From assembly GCA_945833925.1 (NCBI GenBank), contig CAMAFX010000005.1, positions 1 to 64,000 of the forward strand: a stretch of 64,000 nucleotides of DNA, given 5' to 3'. The DNA comes from an uncultured Prevotellaceae bacterium (GTDB lineage: Bacteria > Bacteroidota > Bacteroidia > Bacteroidales > Bacteroidaceae). The notes under the pieces are model-generated. The model was not told the origin of the DNA, ran no database searches, and worked only from the letters and a program-made list of their open reading frames with translations. How positions within the stretch are numbered: position 1 is the first letter of the stretch; each line of letters opens with the position of its first letter. The translations under genes and the position numbers were made by a program. This document shows, piece after piece, positions 46,306 through 55,454 of the stretch.

Positions 46306-49050
46306 TTGTACACGCACATCTTGAACACCAAAAACGATACTCTCTCAGCCTGTCGGCAGAGATTGTTTCTGATTCTGCTTTGCCTACCAATGTTCTGCAG
46401 ACCAGCCATTGCACAAAGCGTGACAGACTATGTAGACCCGCGCATAGGCAGCGAAGGATTGGGGAGAGTATACATTGGCCCGTGCATGCCCTTCGGTATG
46501 ATAAAGCCGTCGCCCGACTGCGGAACCTCCAACAATGCGGGATGGGCGAAAATGCCAGCCGCAGTAAGCGGTTTCAGCCAGACACACGTCAGCGGAACCG
46601 GTGGCGGCCCGAAATACGGCAACATACTCATCCTTCCCTATTCGTCGTCGCCTCGTCCCCAGCACAGGAAATACGAGAAGATAAAATTGGGGTTCTACGA
46701 AACATGCTTTGAGGAATCGAACATAAAGACAGAAATCGTGTCAAGCCGCAGAGCAAGCCTGTACAGGTTTACTTTTCCAAAAGACTCAGCCAGAAACTTT
46801 CATATCGACCTGACGCACTTCCTTGGCAGAAACCCTGTACCCAAAGCAAGGGAGGCACAGCAGTTTGAAGATGCGGGAATGAGCCGCATCTCAGAAACTG
46901 AAACAACGGGATTCCAGACCGTCAGCGGCGGATGGAACAACGGCAAGCCATACACCGTCTTTTTCTATCTGTGCACGAACAAGGACGAGGAGGGCGTGAT
47001 GCTTGCCAAGATAGGCATCTCTTTCGTAAGCGAAGAACAGGCACGCAAAAACTGCGAAGAAGACATCCCCGACTGGAATCTTGAAGCACTATACGGAAAG
47101 TGCATATCAGAATGGGAGAATCTGCTCGGCAGGCTGCCCATACAGTCCGATGCCACAGAACAAGTAAAGCGGATGTACTACACAGCCCTCTACCACACTT
47201 GCCTGATGCCAACCGAAAGAACAGAGGCAGGAAAGACCATCTATGATGATTACTATGCCATCTGGGACACATACAGAACATCCACCCCATTACTAAGCCT
47301 CCTTGCCCCCGAGAGAGCGACAGGGATGGCACAGTCGTTGCTCGACATCTACCAAAGTGACGGGTATCTGCCCGATGCAAGAAGCGGCAACTCGAATGGC
47401 AGGACCCAGGGCGGAAGCAACGCTGAGATAGTGCTTTGCGACGCTCTGGCACGCGGACTAAACATAGATGGCGACCTTGCTCTCGAGGCAATGTTGAAAG
47501 ACGCCACCGTCCCTCCTGTTGACGATGAAGCGGAAGGCAGAGGAGGGCTGGCGGAATATAACAGTCTTGGGTATATTCCATACATATCTTTCTCAGGAGC
47601 CAGGGAAAAATCTTTAGTGGGATCGGGTGACGTTTTTACCAAGGACAACAAAGACAGAGAACACCAGTACACTTCCTACACCAGGATAGCACGTGCCGGC
47701 AACCGTACCGTGGAATATGCATTCTGCGACTGGGCTATCGCACAGGTTGCCAAGCAACTGGCAGAGAAGGAAATAAACAGAGGCTTGACAGACGGCAATG
47801 CTACAGACATGCATCGCGTCGATTCTCTCAAAGCCATTGCAAGCAGATACACCGAACAGAGCCAGAGATGGAAGAACCTCTGGCGAAGCGATTACGAGCA
47901 CGACGGATTCAGAGGTTTCATAATGCCAAAGGACGACTGTGGCAGATGGATAGACCGCCTGCCCTTCGGCCACAGCAGCAGACAACGCCTTGACTTCGCA
48001 TACACGCCCGACGTATCGTATGAAGGTCCGTGGTACTGCAAGTGGTGGGATTGTTTCATGTACGAGGCAAGCAGTTGGGAGTACTCGTTTGCCATCCCCC
48101 ACGACATACCCGGACTGATTGAGGCTTGCGGAGGAAAAGAGATATTCGAGGCACGCCTTGACACTTTTTTCGCGCACGGCTACTACAACGTCGCCAACGA
48201 ACCATCCTTCCTTACTCCCTGCCTTTATCACTTCATCGGCAAACCAGAGAAAAGCATTGCAAGAGTCAGGGACATCATCGAAACACACTTCAGCGACCAG
48301 CCCGACGGCCTACCTGGCAACGACGATGGAGGAGCCATGAGTTCGTGGCTGGCATGCCATCTCCTTGGAAAGTACCCATTGGCTGGAACCACCGAATGGT
48401 TGGAACTCGAACCTATCCTGTCAATTGCCGGTAACACCAAGGCTTGCCACACAGAGACCAACAACAATGTGACAACACGCCACAAGAAAGATTACAATGA
48501 GAAAACACGTCACAATAAAGATAACAATGTGACAAGACGTGACAAGACAACCAGCAAGATAACAACTGAAGAAAATCAGAATGGTGAAGTGTTGGCAAAA
48601 GTGGAGACAAAATACTCACTTCACGGACAGACGCGACGCTTCAACATCTGCATCATCGAAGTGGATGACTCACTACGTTTCGACTGGACAATAGAAAGGA
48701 ATCTGAGATTGTGGCACGGCAGTTACTCAATATCTCCGAAAGCAAGGAAAAATGCGAAATCCATCAATTACGTACAACCCATCGACGGACAGCACATTGC
48801 GCTATGCAAAGGCGAGACATATGGATGCATCTCGCAAAAAGCCCTCAGAGATCTGTTGAAAAAGGGGACGTGCAAATATAGTGGAACAAAATGGGTGGTA
48901 ATGGATGATGACGGGAAAACTATACATGCCCGGGACATATATGAGGGGGCTGAGATGTGGATAATGCAAGACGAAAGGCTACCACTCATTTTGAAGATGC
49001 AGAACAATCCGGTTGAGATAGACTGGGAAACGAGAATAATCGCAGAGTAA
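46306..49050 (+). CDS. GH92 alpha-mannosidase-like protein, diverged
   Basis: Secreted protein of up to 914 aa. The frame has no ATG before the signal peptide (RLFLILLCLPMFCRPAIAQ); TTG at 46306 or 46321 is the likely start. GH92 features: DYVDPRIGSEGLGRVYIG, GFSQTHVSGTGG, the ALYHTCLMPTE stretch and the catalytic GNDDGGAMSSW. After YPLAGTTEW the C-terminus differs from typical GH92, with a Thr/Asn/Lys/Arg-rich insertion (about residues 712-760) encoded by short imperfect repeats. It probably trims alpha-mannose from glycoproteins. It abuts udk and precedes GH89. Confidence 0.82.
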   Translation: MYTHILNTKNDTLSACRQRLFLILLCLPMFCRPAIAQSVTDYVDPRIGSEGLGRVYIGPCMPFGMIKPSPDCGTSNNAGWAKMPAAVSGFSQTHVSGTGGGPKYGNILILPYSSSPRPQHRKYEKIKLGFYETCFEESNIKTEIVSSRRASLYRFTFPKDSARNFHIDLTHFLGRNPVPKAREAQQFEDAGMSRISETETTGFQTVSGGWNNGKPYTVFFYLCTNKDEEGVMLAKIGISFVSEEQARKNCEEDIPDWNLEALYGKCISEWENLLGRLPIQSDATEQVKRMYYTALYHTCLMPTERTEAGKTIYDDYYAIWDTYRTSTPLLSLLAPERATGMAQSLLDIYQSDGYLPDARSGNSNGRTQGGSNAEIVLCDALARGLNIDGDLALEAMLKDATVPPVDDEAEGRGGLAEYNSLGYIPYISFSGAREKSLVGSGDVFTKDNKDREHQYTSYTRIARAGNRTVEYAFCDWAIAQVAKQLAEKEINRGLTDGNATDMHRVDSLKAIASRYTEQSQRWKNLWRSDYEHDGFRGFIMPKDDCGRWIDRLPFGHSSRQRLDFAYTPDVSYEGPWYCKWWDCFMYEASSWEYSFAIPHDIPGLIEACGGKEIFEARLDTFFAHGYYNVANEPSFLTPCLYHFIGKPEKSIARVRDIIETHFSDQPDGLPGNDDGGAMSSWLACHLLGKYPLAGTTEWLELEPILSIAGNTKACHTETNNNVTTRHKKDYNEKTRHNKDNNVTRRDKTTSKITTEENQNGEVLAKVETKYSLHGQTRRFNICIIEVDDSLRFDWTIERNLRLWHGSYSISPKARKNAKSINYVQPIDGQHIALCKGETYGCISQKALRDLLKKGTCKYSGTKWVVMDDDGKTIHARDIYEGAEMWIMQDERLPLILKMQNNPVEIDWETRIIAE

Positions 49051-49093
49051 AACCATGTCATCACACATTGGGAAACACGAAAACAACAAACAA

Positions 49094-51490
49094 ATGAATA
49101 TAAAACAAAAACTTAGTACGAGTGTAAGGCTTGCTGTTTCGTCTGCAAGAAGAGCAGTATTCTCTGCAAGAAGAGTTGCGACGACTCTGTTCGTGACAAT
49201 GATAGCGATACAGTCGGTAGTTGCCCATCCATTGACCGGACTTTTGGAGCGTATCGACAAAGGAGCGAGCAGGAAGATAGTGTTCGAGATAAAGCACAGC
49301 GAGTCTGCCTCCACAAGTTGTGCGGACTATTTCGAGTTGGACCAGAAAGGCACCAGACCTGTTGTGAGAGCCAACAACTACGTCAACGCGGCGGTTGGAC
49401 TGAACTGGTACCTGAAATACTATTGCGGGGTACAGTTGACCTGGAACTGCATGACAGCCCGACTCCCCCAAGTACTGCCGAGAGTAGAAAAGAAGGAAAG
49501 GCACGAGACGAATCTCACTCTCCGCTATGATTTCAACTATTGCACATTCAGTTACTCGATGGCTTTCTGGGACTGGGAGCGCTGGCAGACGGAGATAGAC
49601 TGGATGGCCCTTCACGGCATAAATATGCCTCTCTGTGCCGTTGGTCACGAATGTGTGTGGCGAAACACGCTTTTGCGACTGGGATATTCAGAAGAAGAGA
49701 TAGGGCGTTTCATTGCCGGACCAGCCTTTCTGGCGTGGTGGGAGATGAACAACCTCGAAGGATGGGGAGGTCCATTGCCTGCATCATGGTATGCACAGCA
49801 GGAAACCTTGCAAAAGCGTATCTTGAAGCGTATGCACGAATATGGAATGAAGCCTGTACTGCCGGGATACAGTGGTATGTGTCCCAGTTTCACGTCACAG
49901 AGCAAGAAAACGGATGCCGAGCGCGGAGCCTCAGAAACCACATCCCTGTCAAGCGAAGAATCAGCGCAGAGTTCGTTACAGTTGTGGAACGGTTTCACAC
50001 GACCAGGCGTCATCTTTCCTGGCGACCCCAAGTTTGACGAGTATGCACGCTTGTTCTACGAAGAGACTGAGAAGTTATACGGAAAGGCTGAATACTACTC
50101 GATAGACCCGTTTCACGAAGCCAAACATCTGCCATCAGACCTTAATATAGGCAAGGCCGGCAAGGAAATAATGAAGGCAATGAAGACATACGGCAACAAG
50201 GATGCCAAATGGGTGTTGCAGGGATGGAGCGAGAATCCTCGCGACGAGATGCTCGACGCGCTTCCCATTGAGGACGTAATCGTACTGGATCTGTTCAGCG
50301 AGTGCCGTCCTCAATATGGCGACCCCAACAGCGTTTGGTATCGCGAGAAGGGTTACAGAGGTCACGCCTGGATGTTCTGCCTTCTGGAAAACTTCGGGGC
50401 AAACATAGGCATGCACGGACGCATGGACCAGTTGCTTGACAACTACACCACTGCCTTGCGCCAATATTCAAGCAAGTTGAAAGGCATCGGACTGACCATG
50501 GAAGGCAGCGAGACGAACCCAGTAATGTACGAGTTGATGTGCGAATTGCCATGGCGAAACACGACACCCAAGAAGGAGGAATGGATAAAGGAATACATCA
50601 AGGCAAGATACGGACTGAAGGGCGATTCGCCGCTGAACATTGCTATTGCCGAGTGCTGGAACCACCTCATCCACGGCATCTACAACTGTCCGATGGGCAA
50701 CAACCAGCAGGGACCAAGCGAGAGCATCTTCTGCAGCAGACCGTCCCTCAACAGTTATCAGGCATCAAGTTGGAGCAAGATGGTTCCCTACTACAATGCT
50801 GAGTCTACAATCAAGGCAGCAGAGAGTATGGCGTCGGTAGCCGAGCAGATGAGCAAGGCACGCCTATCTGGAGAGTTGAGCGAGACAGCCTGGAACAATT
50901 TTGAATACGACCTTACCGATGTTTGCCGACAAGCCATTGCCGACCACGCAAGAAGCACATATCACCTATGCATCGCTGATTTTAAGAACTTTGACTCGAA
51001 AGGGTTCAAGCAACACTCAACGAGATTTCTTGACCTTCTGCTCATGCAAGACCAACTGCTGGCAGCAAGAAGCGAGTTCAGGGTTGGCAGATGGATTGAG
51101 CAAGCCCGAAGTCTGGGAACAACGCCCACAGAACAAGACCAGTACGAATGGAACGCAAGGGTGCAGATAACAACCTGGGGAGACCGCTACTGCGCCGACA
51201 CAGGCAAACTTCGCGACTATGCCCACAAAGAGTGGAACGGCATCCTGAAAGACTTCTACTACAAGCGTTGGAAGCACTTCTTCGGAATCTTGCAGGACGA
51301 GTTGGACGGCAAACTGCCTATGTGCCCCATCGGCAACTCAAGTACCAAGACCGACGGCAACCCGGCAGCCGGCATTGACTGGTATGCAATGGAGGAGCCA
51401 TGGACAAAGGACCATTCCACATACAGCGCTGAGCCGGAAGGCAACATCGTGCAACTTGCAAATAAGGTGCTCCGAGTTCTCAACAATTAG
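49094..51490 (+). CDS. Alpha-N-acetylglucosaminidase, GH89 (NAGLU-like)
   Basis: Exo-enzyme removing terminal alpha-GlcNAc, known from mucin O-glycans and heparan sulfate. Start at MNIKQKLS (49094); an in-frame ATG at 49055 is possible. A long Arg/Ser-rich N-region with a duplicated SARR motif precedes the signal core (TLFVTMIAIQSVVA). Family motifs: YDFNYCTFSYSMAFWDW, MALHGINMPLCAVGHE, GWGGPLPASWY, GLTMEGSETNPVMYEL and the C-terminal ITTWGDR. About 800 aa, full length. It sits before a COG4299 acyltransferase, the bacterial relative of HGSNAT. Confidence 0.93.
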   Translation: MNIKQKLSTSVRLAVSSARRAVFSARRVATTLFVTMIAIQSVVAHPLTGLLERIDKGASRKIVFEIKHSESASTSCADYFELDQKGTRPVVRANNYVNAAVGLNWYLKYYCGVQLTWNCMTARLPQVLPRVEKKERHETNLTLRYDFNYCTFSYSMAFWDWERWQTEIDWMALHGINMPLCAVGHECVWRNTLLRLGYSEEEIGRFIAGPAFLAWWEMNNLEGWGGPLPASWYAQQETLQKRILKRMHEYGMKPVLPGYSGMCPSFTSQSKKTDAERGASETTSLSSEESAQSSLQLWNGFTRPGVIFPGDPKFDEYARLFYEETEKLYGKAEYYSIDPFHEAKHLPSDLNIGKAGKEIMKAMKTYGNKDAKWVLQGWSENPRDEMLDALPIEDVIVLDLFSECRPQYGDPNSVWYREKGYRGHAWMFCLLENFGANIGMHGRMDQLLDNYTTALRQYSSKLKGIGLTMEGSETNPVMYELMCELPWRNTTPKKEEWIKEYIKARYGLKGDSPLNIAIAECWNHLIHGIYNCPMGNNQQGPSESIFCSRPSLNSYQASSWSKMVPYYNAESTIKAAESMASVAEQMSKARLSGELSETAWNNFEYDLTDVCRQAIADHARSTYHLCIADFKNFDSKGFKQHSTRFLDLLLMQDQLLAARSEFRVGRWIEQARSLGTTPTEQDQYEWNARVQITTWGDRYCADTGKLRDYAHKEWNGILKDFYYKRWKHFFGILQDELDGKLPMCPIGNSSTKTDGNPAAGIDWYAMEEPWTKDHSTYSAEPEGNIVQLANKVLRVLNN

Positions 51491-51503
51491 TTTATGTTGA
51501 ATT

Positions 51504-51590
51504 GATGACTCGATATCACGAAAATTCGATGTCTCAATATCACGAAAAATCGATATCTCAAAATCACGATAAAATCGATGACTCGATAAA
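51504..51590. repeat. Degenerate 24-25 bp tandem repeats between GH89 and the acyltransferase
   Basis: Units beginning GATGACTCGATATCACG (51504), GATGTCTCAATATCACG (51528), GATATCTCAAAATCACG (51552) and a partial GATGACTCGATAAA (51577). The array occupies most of the 130-base gap, followed by repeated AACTTTTAACTTTT. Confidence 0.82.
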
Positions 51591-51622
51591 TTTTAATTTT
51601 TAACTTTTAACTTTTAACTTAC

Positions 51623-52735
51623 ATGAATGCCCGTTTGCAGTCGCTCGACATAATGCGCGGAATGACCGTTGCTTTGATGATTTTGGTGAACAATGGTGTG
51701 GGTCACGACCATTTCGCCCAACTTGTTCACAGCAAATGGAATGGACTGACGTGTTGTGACCTTGTCTTTCCGTTCTTCCTCTTCATGGTGGGCGTCAGTA
51801 TACATCTGTCACTGGGCAGGCGTTTCAGCCAGCCGACAGACCGGAAGCAAAAGTACGATGCCACACGAAAGATTGTTGTCAGGACGGCAAAGTTGATAGT
51901 TATCGGCATACTGCTCCACGCCTGGGATATGTGGATTGGCGGCAAGGAGAACATACTGTCGACGATAAGAGTGTGGGGCGTCTTGCAGCGCATCGCACTC
52001 TCCTATTGCATAGCCTCGCTGATAGTGGTGTGGGTAAGGAACACAAGGATTCAGTGGTATGTCGCTGCCGGTTCGCTCATGGTCTACAGTTACTTGTTGT
52101 TGCATTTCAACGGCTATGCCGAAGACCCGACAAACATAGCAGCCGTCATCGACCGCTCGCTCTTTGGCGAAGCCCATCTTTACCATAAGAGCCCCATCGA
52201 CCCCGAAGGTCTGCTCGGCACACTGCCTTCCATAGCCCACGTCCTGATAGGAGTTGCAGCAGGCAAAATCGTCACCGTTCCCATATCCATCGACAGAAGA
52301 ATCCGCCTGCTGACCCTCTTCGGTGCAGTACTGGTTGTATGCGGCATCATGATGTCGGCAGCACTGCCACTCAACAAGCGAATATGGTCGCCTAGTTACG
52401 TGACACTGACTTGCGGACTTGCATCGCTTCTTCTCTCCCTGCTCCTGTACGTTGTCGACACCAGGAAATGGACACGCTGGAGCACTCCGTTCCGATGGTT
52501 TGGCATGAATGCCATAGTTCTGTATGTGGGGAGCGAGATGCTGTCACCAATGCTCAAGTCAGCCGGAATAACAGATAGTCTTTATAGCATTATGATGGAT
52601 TCCATTACGGCTTGCGGAATGGACAGCGGAGTCAATGCACAGATTGTCTCGCTGATGTGCGCCCTGCTTATGGTGCTGCTCGTCACAATACCTGCCTGGC
52701 TTCTCTACAAGAGCAAAATATTCATCAAGATTTAA
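51623..52735 (+). CDS. COG4299/DUF5009 membrane acyltransferase (HGSNAT/NagX-like)
   Basis: A 370-aa polytopic membrane protein opening NARLQSLDIMRGMTVALMILVNN, then FPFFLFMVGVSIHLSLGRR, both typical of the heparan-alpha-glucosaminide N-acetyltransferase family. About ten helices follow. In animals HGSNAT acetylates terminal glucosamine so that NAGLU can remove it; in several proteobacteria the relative NagX is in GlcNAc regulons (established knowledge). Its place right after GH89 points to a linked role in amino-sugar use, but no biochemical step is shown by sequence. Confidence 0.85.
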   Translation: MNARLQSLDIMRGMTVALMILVNNGVGHDHFAQLVHSKWNGLTCCDLVFPFFLFMVGVSIHLSLGRRFSQPTDRKQKYDATRKIVVRTAKLIVIGILLHAWDMWIGGKENILSTIRVWGVLQRIALSYCIASLIVVWVRNTRIQWYVAAGSLMVYSYLLLHFNGYAEDPTNIAAVIDRSLFGEAHLYHKSPIDPEGLLGTLPSIAHVLIGVAAGKIVTVPISIDRRIRLLTLFGAVLVVCGIMMSAALPLNKRIWSPSYVTLTCGLASLLLSLLLYVVDTRKWTRWSTPFRWFGMNAIVLYVGSEMLSPMLKSAGITDSLYSIMMDSITACGMDSGVNAQIVSLMCALLMVLLVTIPAWLLYKSKIFIKI

Positions 52736-52748
52736 AATTGAAAATACA

Positions 52749-55184
52749 ATGAGAAATAAAAGGATATGCATATTTCTGGCATCCTTATGTATGATGATTG
52801 CTGCAGAAGGACAAGGTCTGATAAAATACATTGACACAAGAGTCGGTACGGCACAATCCACGACCAACAGTGCTGGAATGTTTGGTAAAGGAAGCGAAGA
52901 GATGGGTCAGACGCTGCCTGCTGTCCTCGTTCCCAACGGCACCAATTTCTGGACACCACAGACCCAGGACACCGAGCAGAAATGCCGTGCACCTTATTAT
53001 TACAGTGACACCAGAATACAGGGGTTCCGTGCCAGCCACTGGATAGTTGGAGGGTGCACTCAGGACTACGGCTCATTCACCATAATGCCAATAACGTGGA
53101 TAGGCAGTGAGAGCCACAAGAATGGTGCGAACAAGACATATCTGACACCTGTCGAGCGTTCGTCTGTGTATAGCCACACCGACGAGACAGCCACCCCCTC
53201 ATACTACAGCACCCTGCTAAAGGAGTACGGCATAAAGGCAGAGATGACCGGTTTGTCTCACTCAGCCATATTCCGATTCACCTACCCCGATGGCAGCGCC
53301 CCATGCATAGTGATAAACCCCAACAGCGACGAGGGAGAGGGTTATATCGAGATTTTGCCCGAGAAGAAGCAGATAAGGGGGTATAACCCAGCTCACAGGA
53401 TATATCAGGGAAAGGGCGAGCCCTGCGGATTTGCCGGATGGTTTATTGTTCAATTACCCGACAATGCCGTCATAGAGTCTTATGGCACATACCATGTCGA
53501 CACCATCTTCGAAGGCAGAACCAAGCAGCATGATCAGATACTGATGGGTGCATACGTCAAATGCCGTCCCGGCAGCGGAACGTCGCGCACCAACGACCTA
53601 TGCGTAAAGGTTGCCACATCATTTGTCGACTGGGAAGGATGCCAGAAGAATCTTGATGCCGAGATACCGCATTGGGACTTCGAGCGCACAAGAAAGGAAT
53701 GTACCGACATCTGGGAGAAGCACCTCTCGCGCGTCGAGGTGGAGGGCGAAGGCAAGGAGATGTTCTACACCAGCCTGTACCACACCCTGTTCCTGCCACG
53801 CGAGTTCAGCGACGTTGACGGCAGATATCCGTCGTTCGGCGGCGGGAAAACCATAGAGACCATGGCTGACGGCCGCATCTACTACGACGACTACAGCATG
53901 TGGGACACCTACCGCGCCCTGCATCCCCTCTACTGTCTGCTGTGGCCCGAGAAGGTTTCAGACATGATGCAGTCGCTTGTACTTAAATACGAGCAGGGAG
54001 GCTGGATGCCTATCTTCCCGTGCTGGAACAGTTACACAGCCGCTATGATTGGCGACCATTGCAATTCCGTCTTTGCCGACGCCCTTGAAAAGGGAATCAA
54101 GAACTTTGACATAGAAAAGGCTTACGAAGGACTCAGGAAGAACGCCTTTGAAAGCCCTTCAACCTACGAGGAATATGCCAACGGTAAGGGGCGCCGCGCC
54201 TTGCAATCCTACCTCAAATATGGTTATATTCCTTTAGAAGACAGTGTGCCGGAGGCGTACCACAAGAAGGAGCAAGTCAGCAGAACTATGGAATATGCAT
54301 ACGATGACTTTGCGCTGAGTCAGATTGCAAAATATCTGAACAGGAAAACCGACTACGACAAACTTTGCCAGCGTGCGGCAAACTACAAGAAGGTGATAAA
54401 CAGAAAGACCGGTTACGCACAAGGCAGATATGCCGACGGCAAATTCCTCGACGAGGCGAACCAGGTCCGTTTCAAGGACTTTATCACTGAAGGAGCACCG
54501 TGTCACTACACCTTCTACGCCCCTCACGACGTCATCGGACTGGCTAATGCCATGAGAGGCAAGAAACAACTCATCCTACGTTTAGACTCGCTCTTCGACG
54601 AGAACCGCTACTGGCACGGCAACGAACCCTGCCACCAGATAGCCTACACCTACGACTATATCGGCGAAGAGTGGAAGACACAGTTGCTTGTTCGCAACAT
54701 AATGTCAAGAGAATACGCTTTCGCCCCTGGCGGATTGTCGGGTAACGACGATGCCGGGCAGATGTCGGCATGGTACGTCTTCTCTTCCATGGGCTTCTAC
54801 CCCTTCTGCCCCGGCAAGACGGATTATGCCCTGGGCTCGCCGCTTTTCAAGCGTGCCAGCATCCGCCTTTCCAACGGAAATATCTTTACCATCAAGGCTG
54901 AGAACAACAGTAACGAGAACATCTACATTTACAAAATGAAAATGAACGGCAGCAAACACTCCATACCGTTCATCACCCACAAACACATCCTCGACGGTGG
55001 AGTGCTGGAACTGCAGATGACCGACAAGCACAAGAAGATGAAGAAAAACCACACTCAGAAAATCCACAAAAGCCCAGCCCAGAAAAAATATAAAGAAATC
55101 GCTCCCCTTATACCATTCGTCCCCAATCAGAAGGCAGCAAAGCAAGAAGCAGGCAGTCAGGGAGCAGGAGGAGACAAGCAATGA
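52749..55184 (+). CDS. GH92 alpha-1,2-mannosidase
   Basis: Secreted 811-aa enzyme, a canonical GH92: IKYIDTRVGTAQS after the signal peptide, GFRASHWIVGG, FFTSLYHT-like MFYTSLYHTLFLPRE, and the catalytic GNDDAGQMSAWYVFSSMGFYPFCPG followed by YALGSPLFKRA. It is calcium-dependent and exo-acting on mannose of N-glycans or mannan (family knowledge). The C-terminus has an unusual Lys/Gln-rich tail of about 55 residues (KKNHTQKIHKSPAQKKY) of unknown role. It starts 13 bases after the acyltransferase stop. Confidence 0.92.
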   Translation: MRNKRICIFLASLCMMIAAEGQGLIKYIDTRVGTAQSTTNSAGMFGKGSEEMGQTLPAVLVPNGTNFWTPQTQDTEQKCRAPYYYSDTRIQGFRASHWIVGGCTQDYGSFTIMPITWIGSESHKNGANKTYLTPVERSSVYSHTDETATPSYYSTLLKEYGIKAEMTGLSHSAIFRFTYPDGSAPCIVINPNSDEGEGYIEILPEKKQIRGYNPAHRIYQGKGEPCGFAGWFIVQLPDNAVIESYGTYHVDTIFEGRTKQHDQILMGAYVKCRPGSGTSRTNDLCVKVATSFVDWEGCQKNLDAEIPHWDFERTRKECTDIWEKHLSRVEVEGEGKEMFYTSLYHTLFLPREFSDVDGRYPSFGGGKTIETMADGRIYYDDYSMWDTYRALHPLYCLLWPEKVSDMMQSLVLKYEQGGWMPIFPCWNSYTAAMIGDHCNSVFADALEKGIKNFDIEKAYEGLRKNAFESPSTYEEYANGKGRRALQSYLKYGYIPLEDSVPEAYHKKEQVSRTMEYAYDDFALSQIAKYLNRKTDYDKLCQRAANYKKVINRKTGYAQGRYADGKFLDEANQVRFKDFITEGAPCHYTFYAPHDVIGLANAMRGKKQLILRLDSLFDENRYWHGNEPCHQIAYTYDYIGEEWKTQLLVRNIMSREYAFAPGGLSGNDDAGQMSAWYVFSSMGFYPFCPGKTDYALGSPLFKRASIRLSNGNIFTIKAENNSNENIYIYKMKMNGSKHSIPFITHKHILDGGVLELQMTDKHKKMKKNHTQKIHKSPAQKKYKEIAPLIPFVPNQKAAKQEAGSQGAGGDKQ

Positions 55185-55316
55185 ACAAGTGCCTGTTATG
55201 TAGAACTGTCCGTCCGATCGACACGAAAACACAAAATACAGATGCTAAAACTAAAATTTAGCCTTTAGGGAGTTAAAAGTTAATAGCCAAAATTAAATTT
55301 CATACATATTTTTTTG

Positions 55317-55324
55317 TAATTTTG
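55317..55324 (+). promoter_or_regulatory. -7 box of the hexuronate operon
   Basis: TAATTTTG, about 130 bases upstream of the GH28 start; the transcript would carry a leader with the 32-bp repeat. A -33 box was not found. Confidence 0.55.
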
Positions 55325-55366
55325 CACGTAATAGAGCGAGAAACAACGTGATGAACAGCAAAAATC

Positions 55367-55429
55367 GCTCATGAAACACGTGGTAAAAGACAAAAAATGC
55401 TCATGAAACACGTGGTAAAAGACAAAAAA
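55367..55429. repeat. Two tandem 32-bp repeats in the GH28 leader
   Basis: GCTCATGAAACACGTGGTAA and the bases after it (AAGACAAAAAA) occur at 55367 and again at 55399, period 32, with nearly perfect identity. An earlier partial relative (GAAACAACGTGATGAACAG) lies at about 55340. Each copy contains CACGTG, a palindrome. Confidence 0.85.
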
Positions 55430-55454
55430 AACATTGAAAACAGATAGAACAAGG

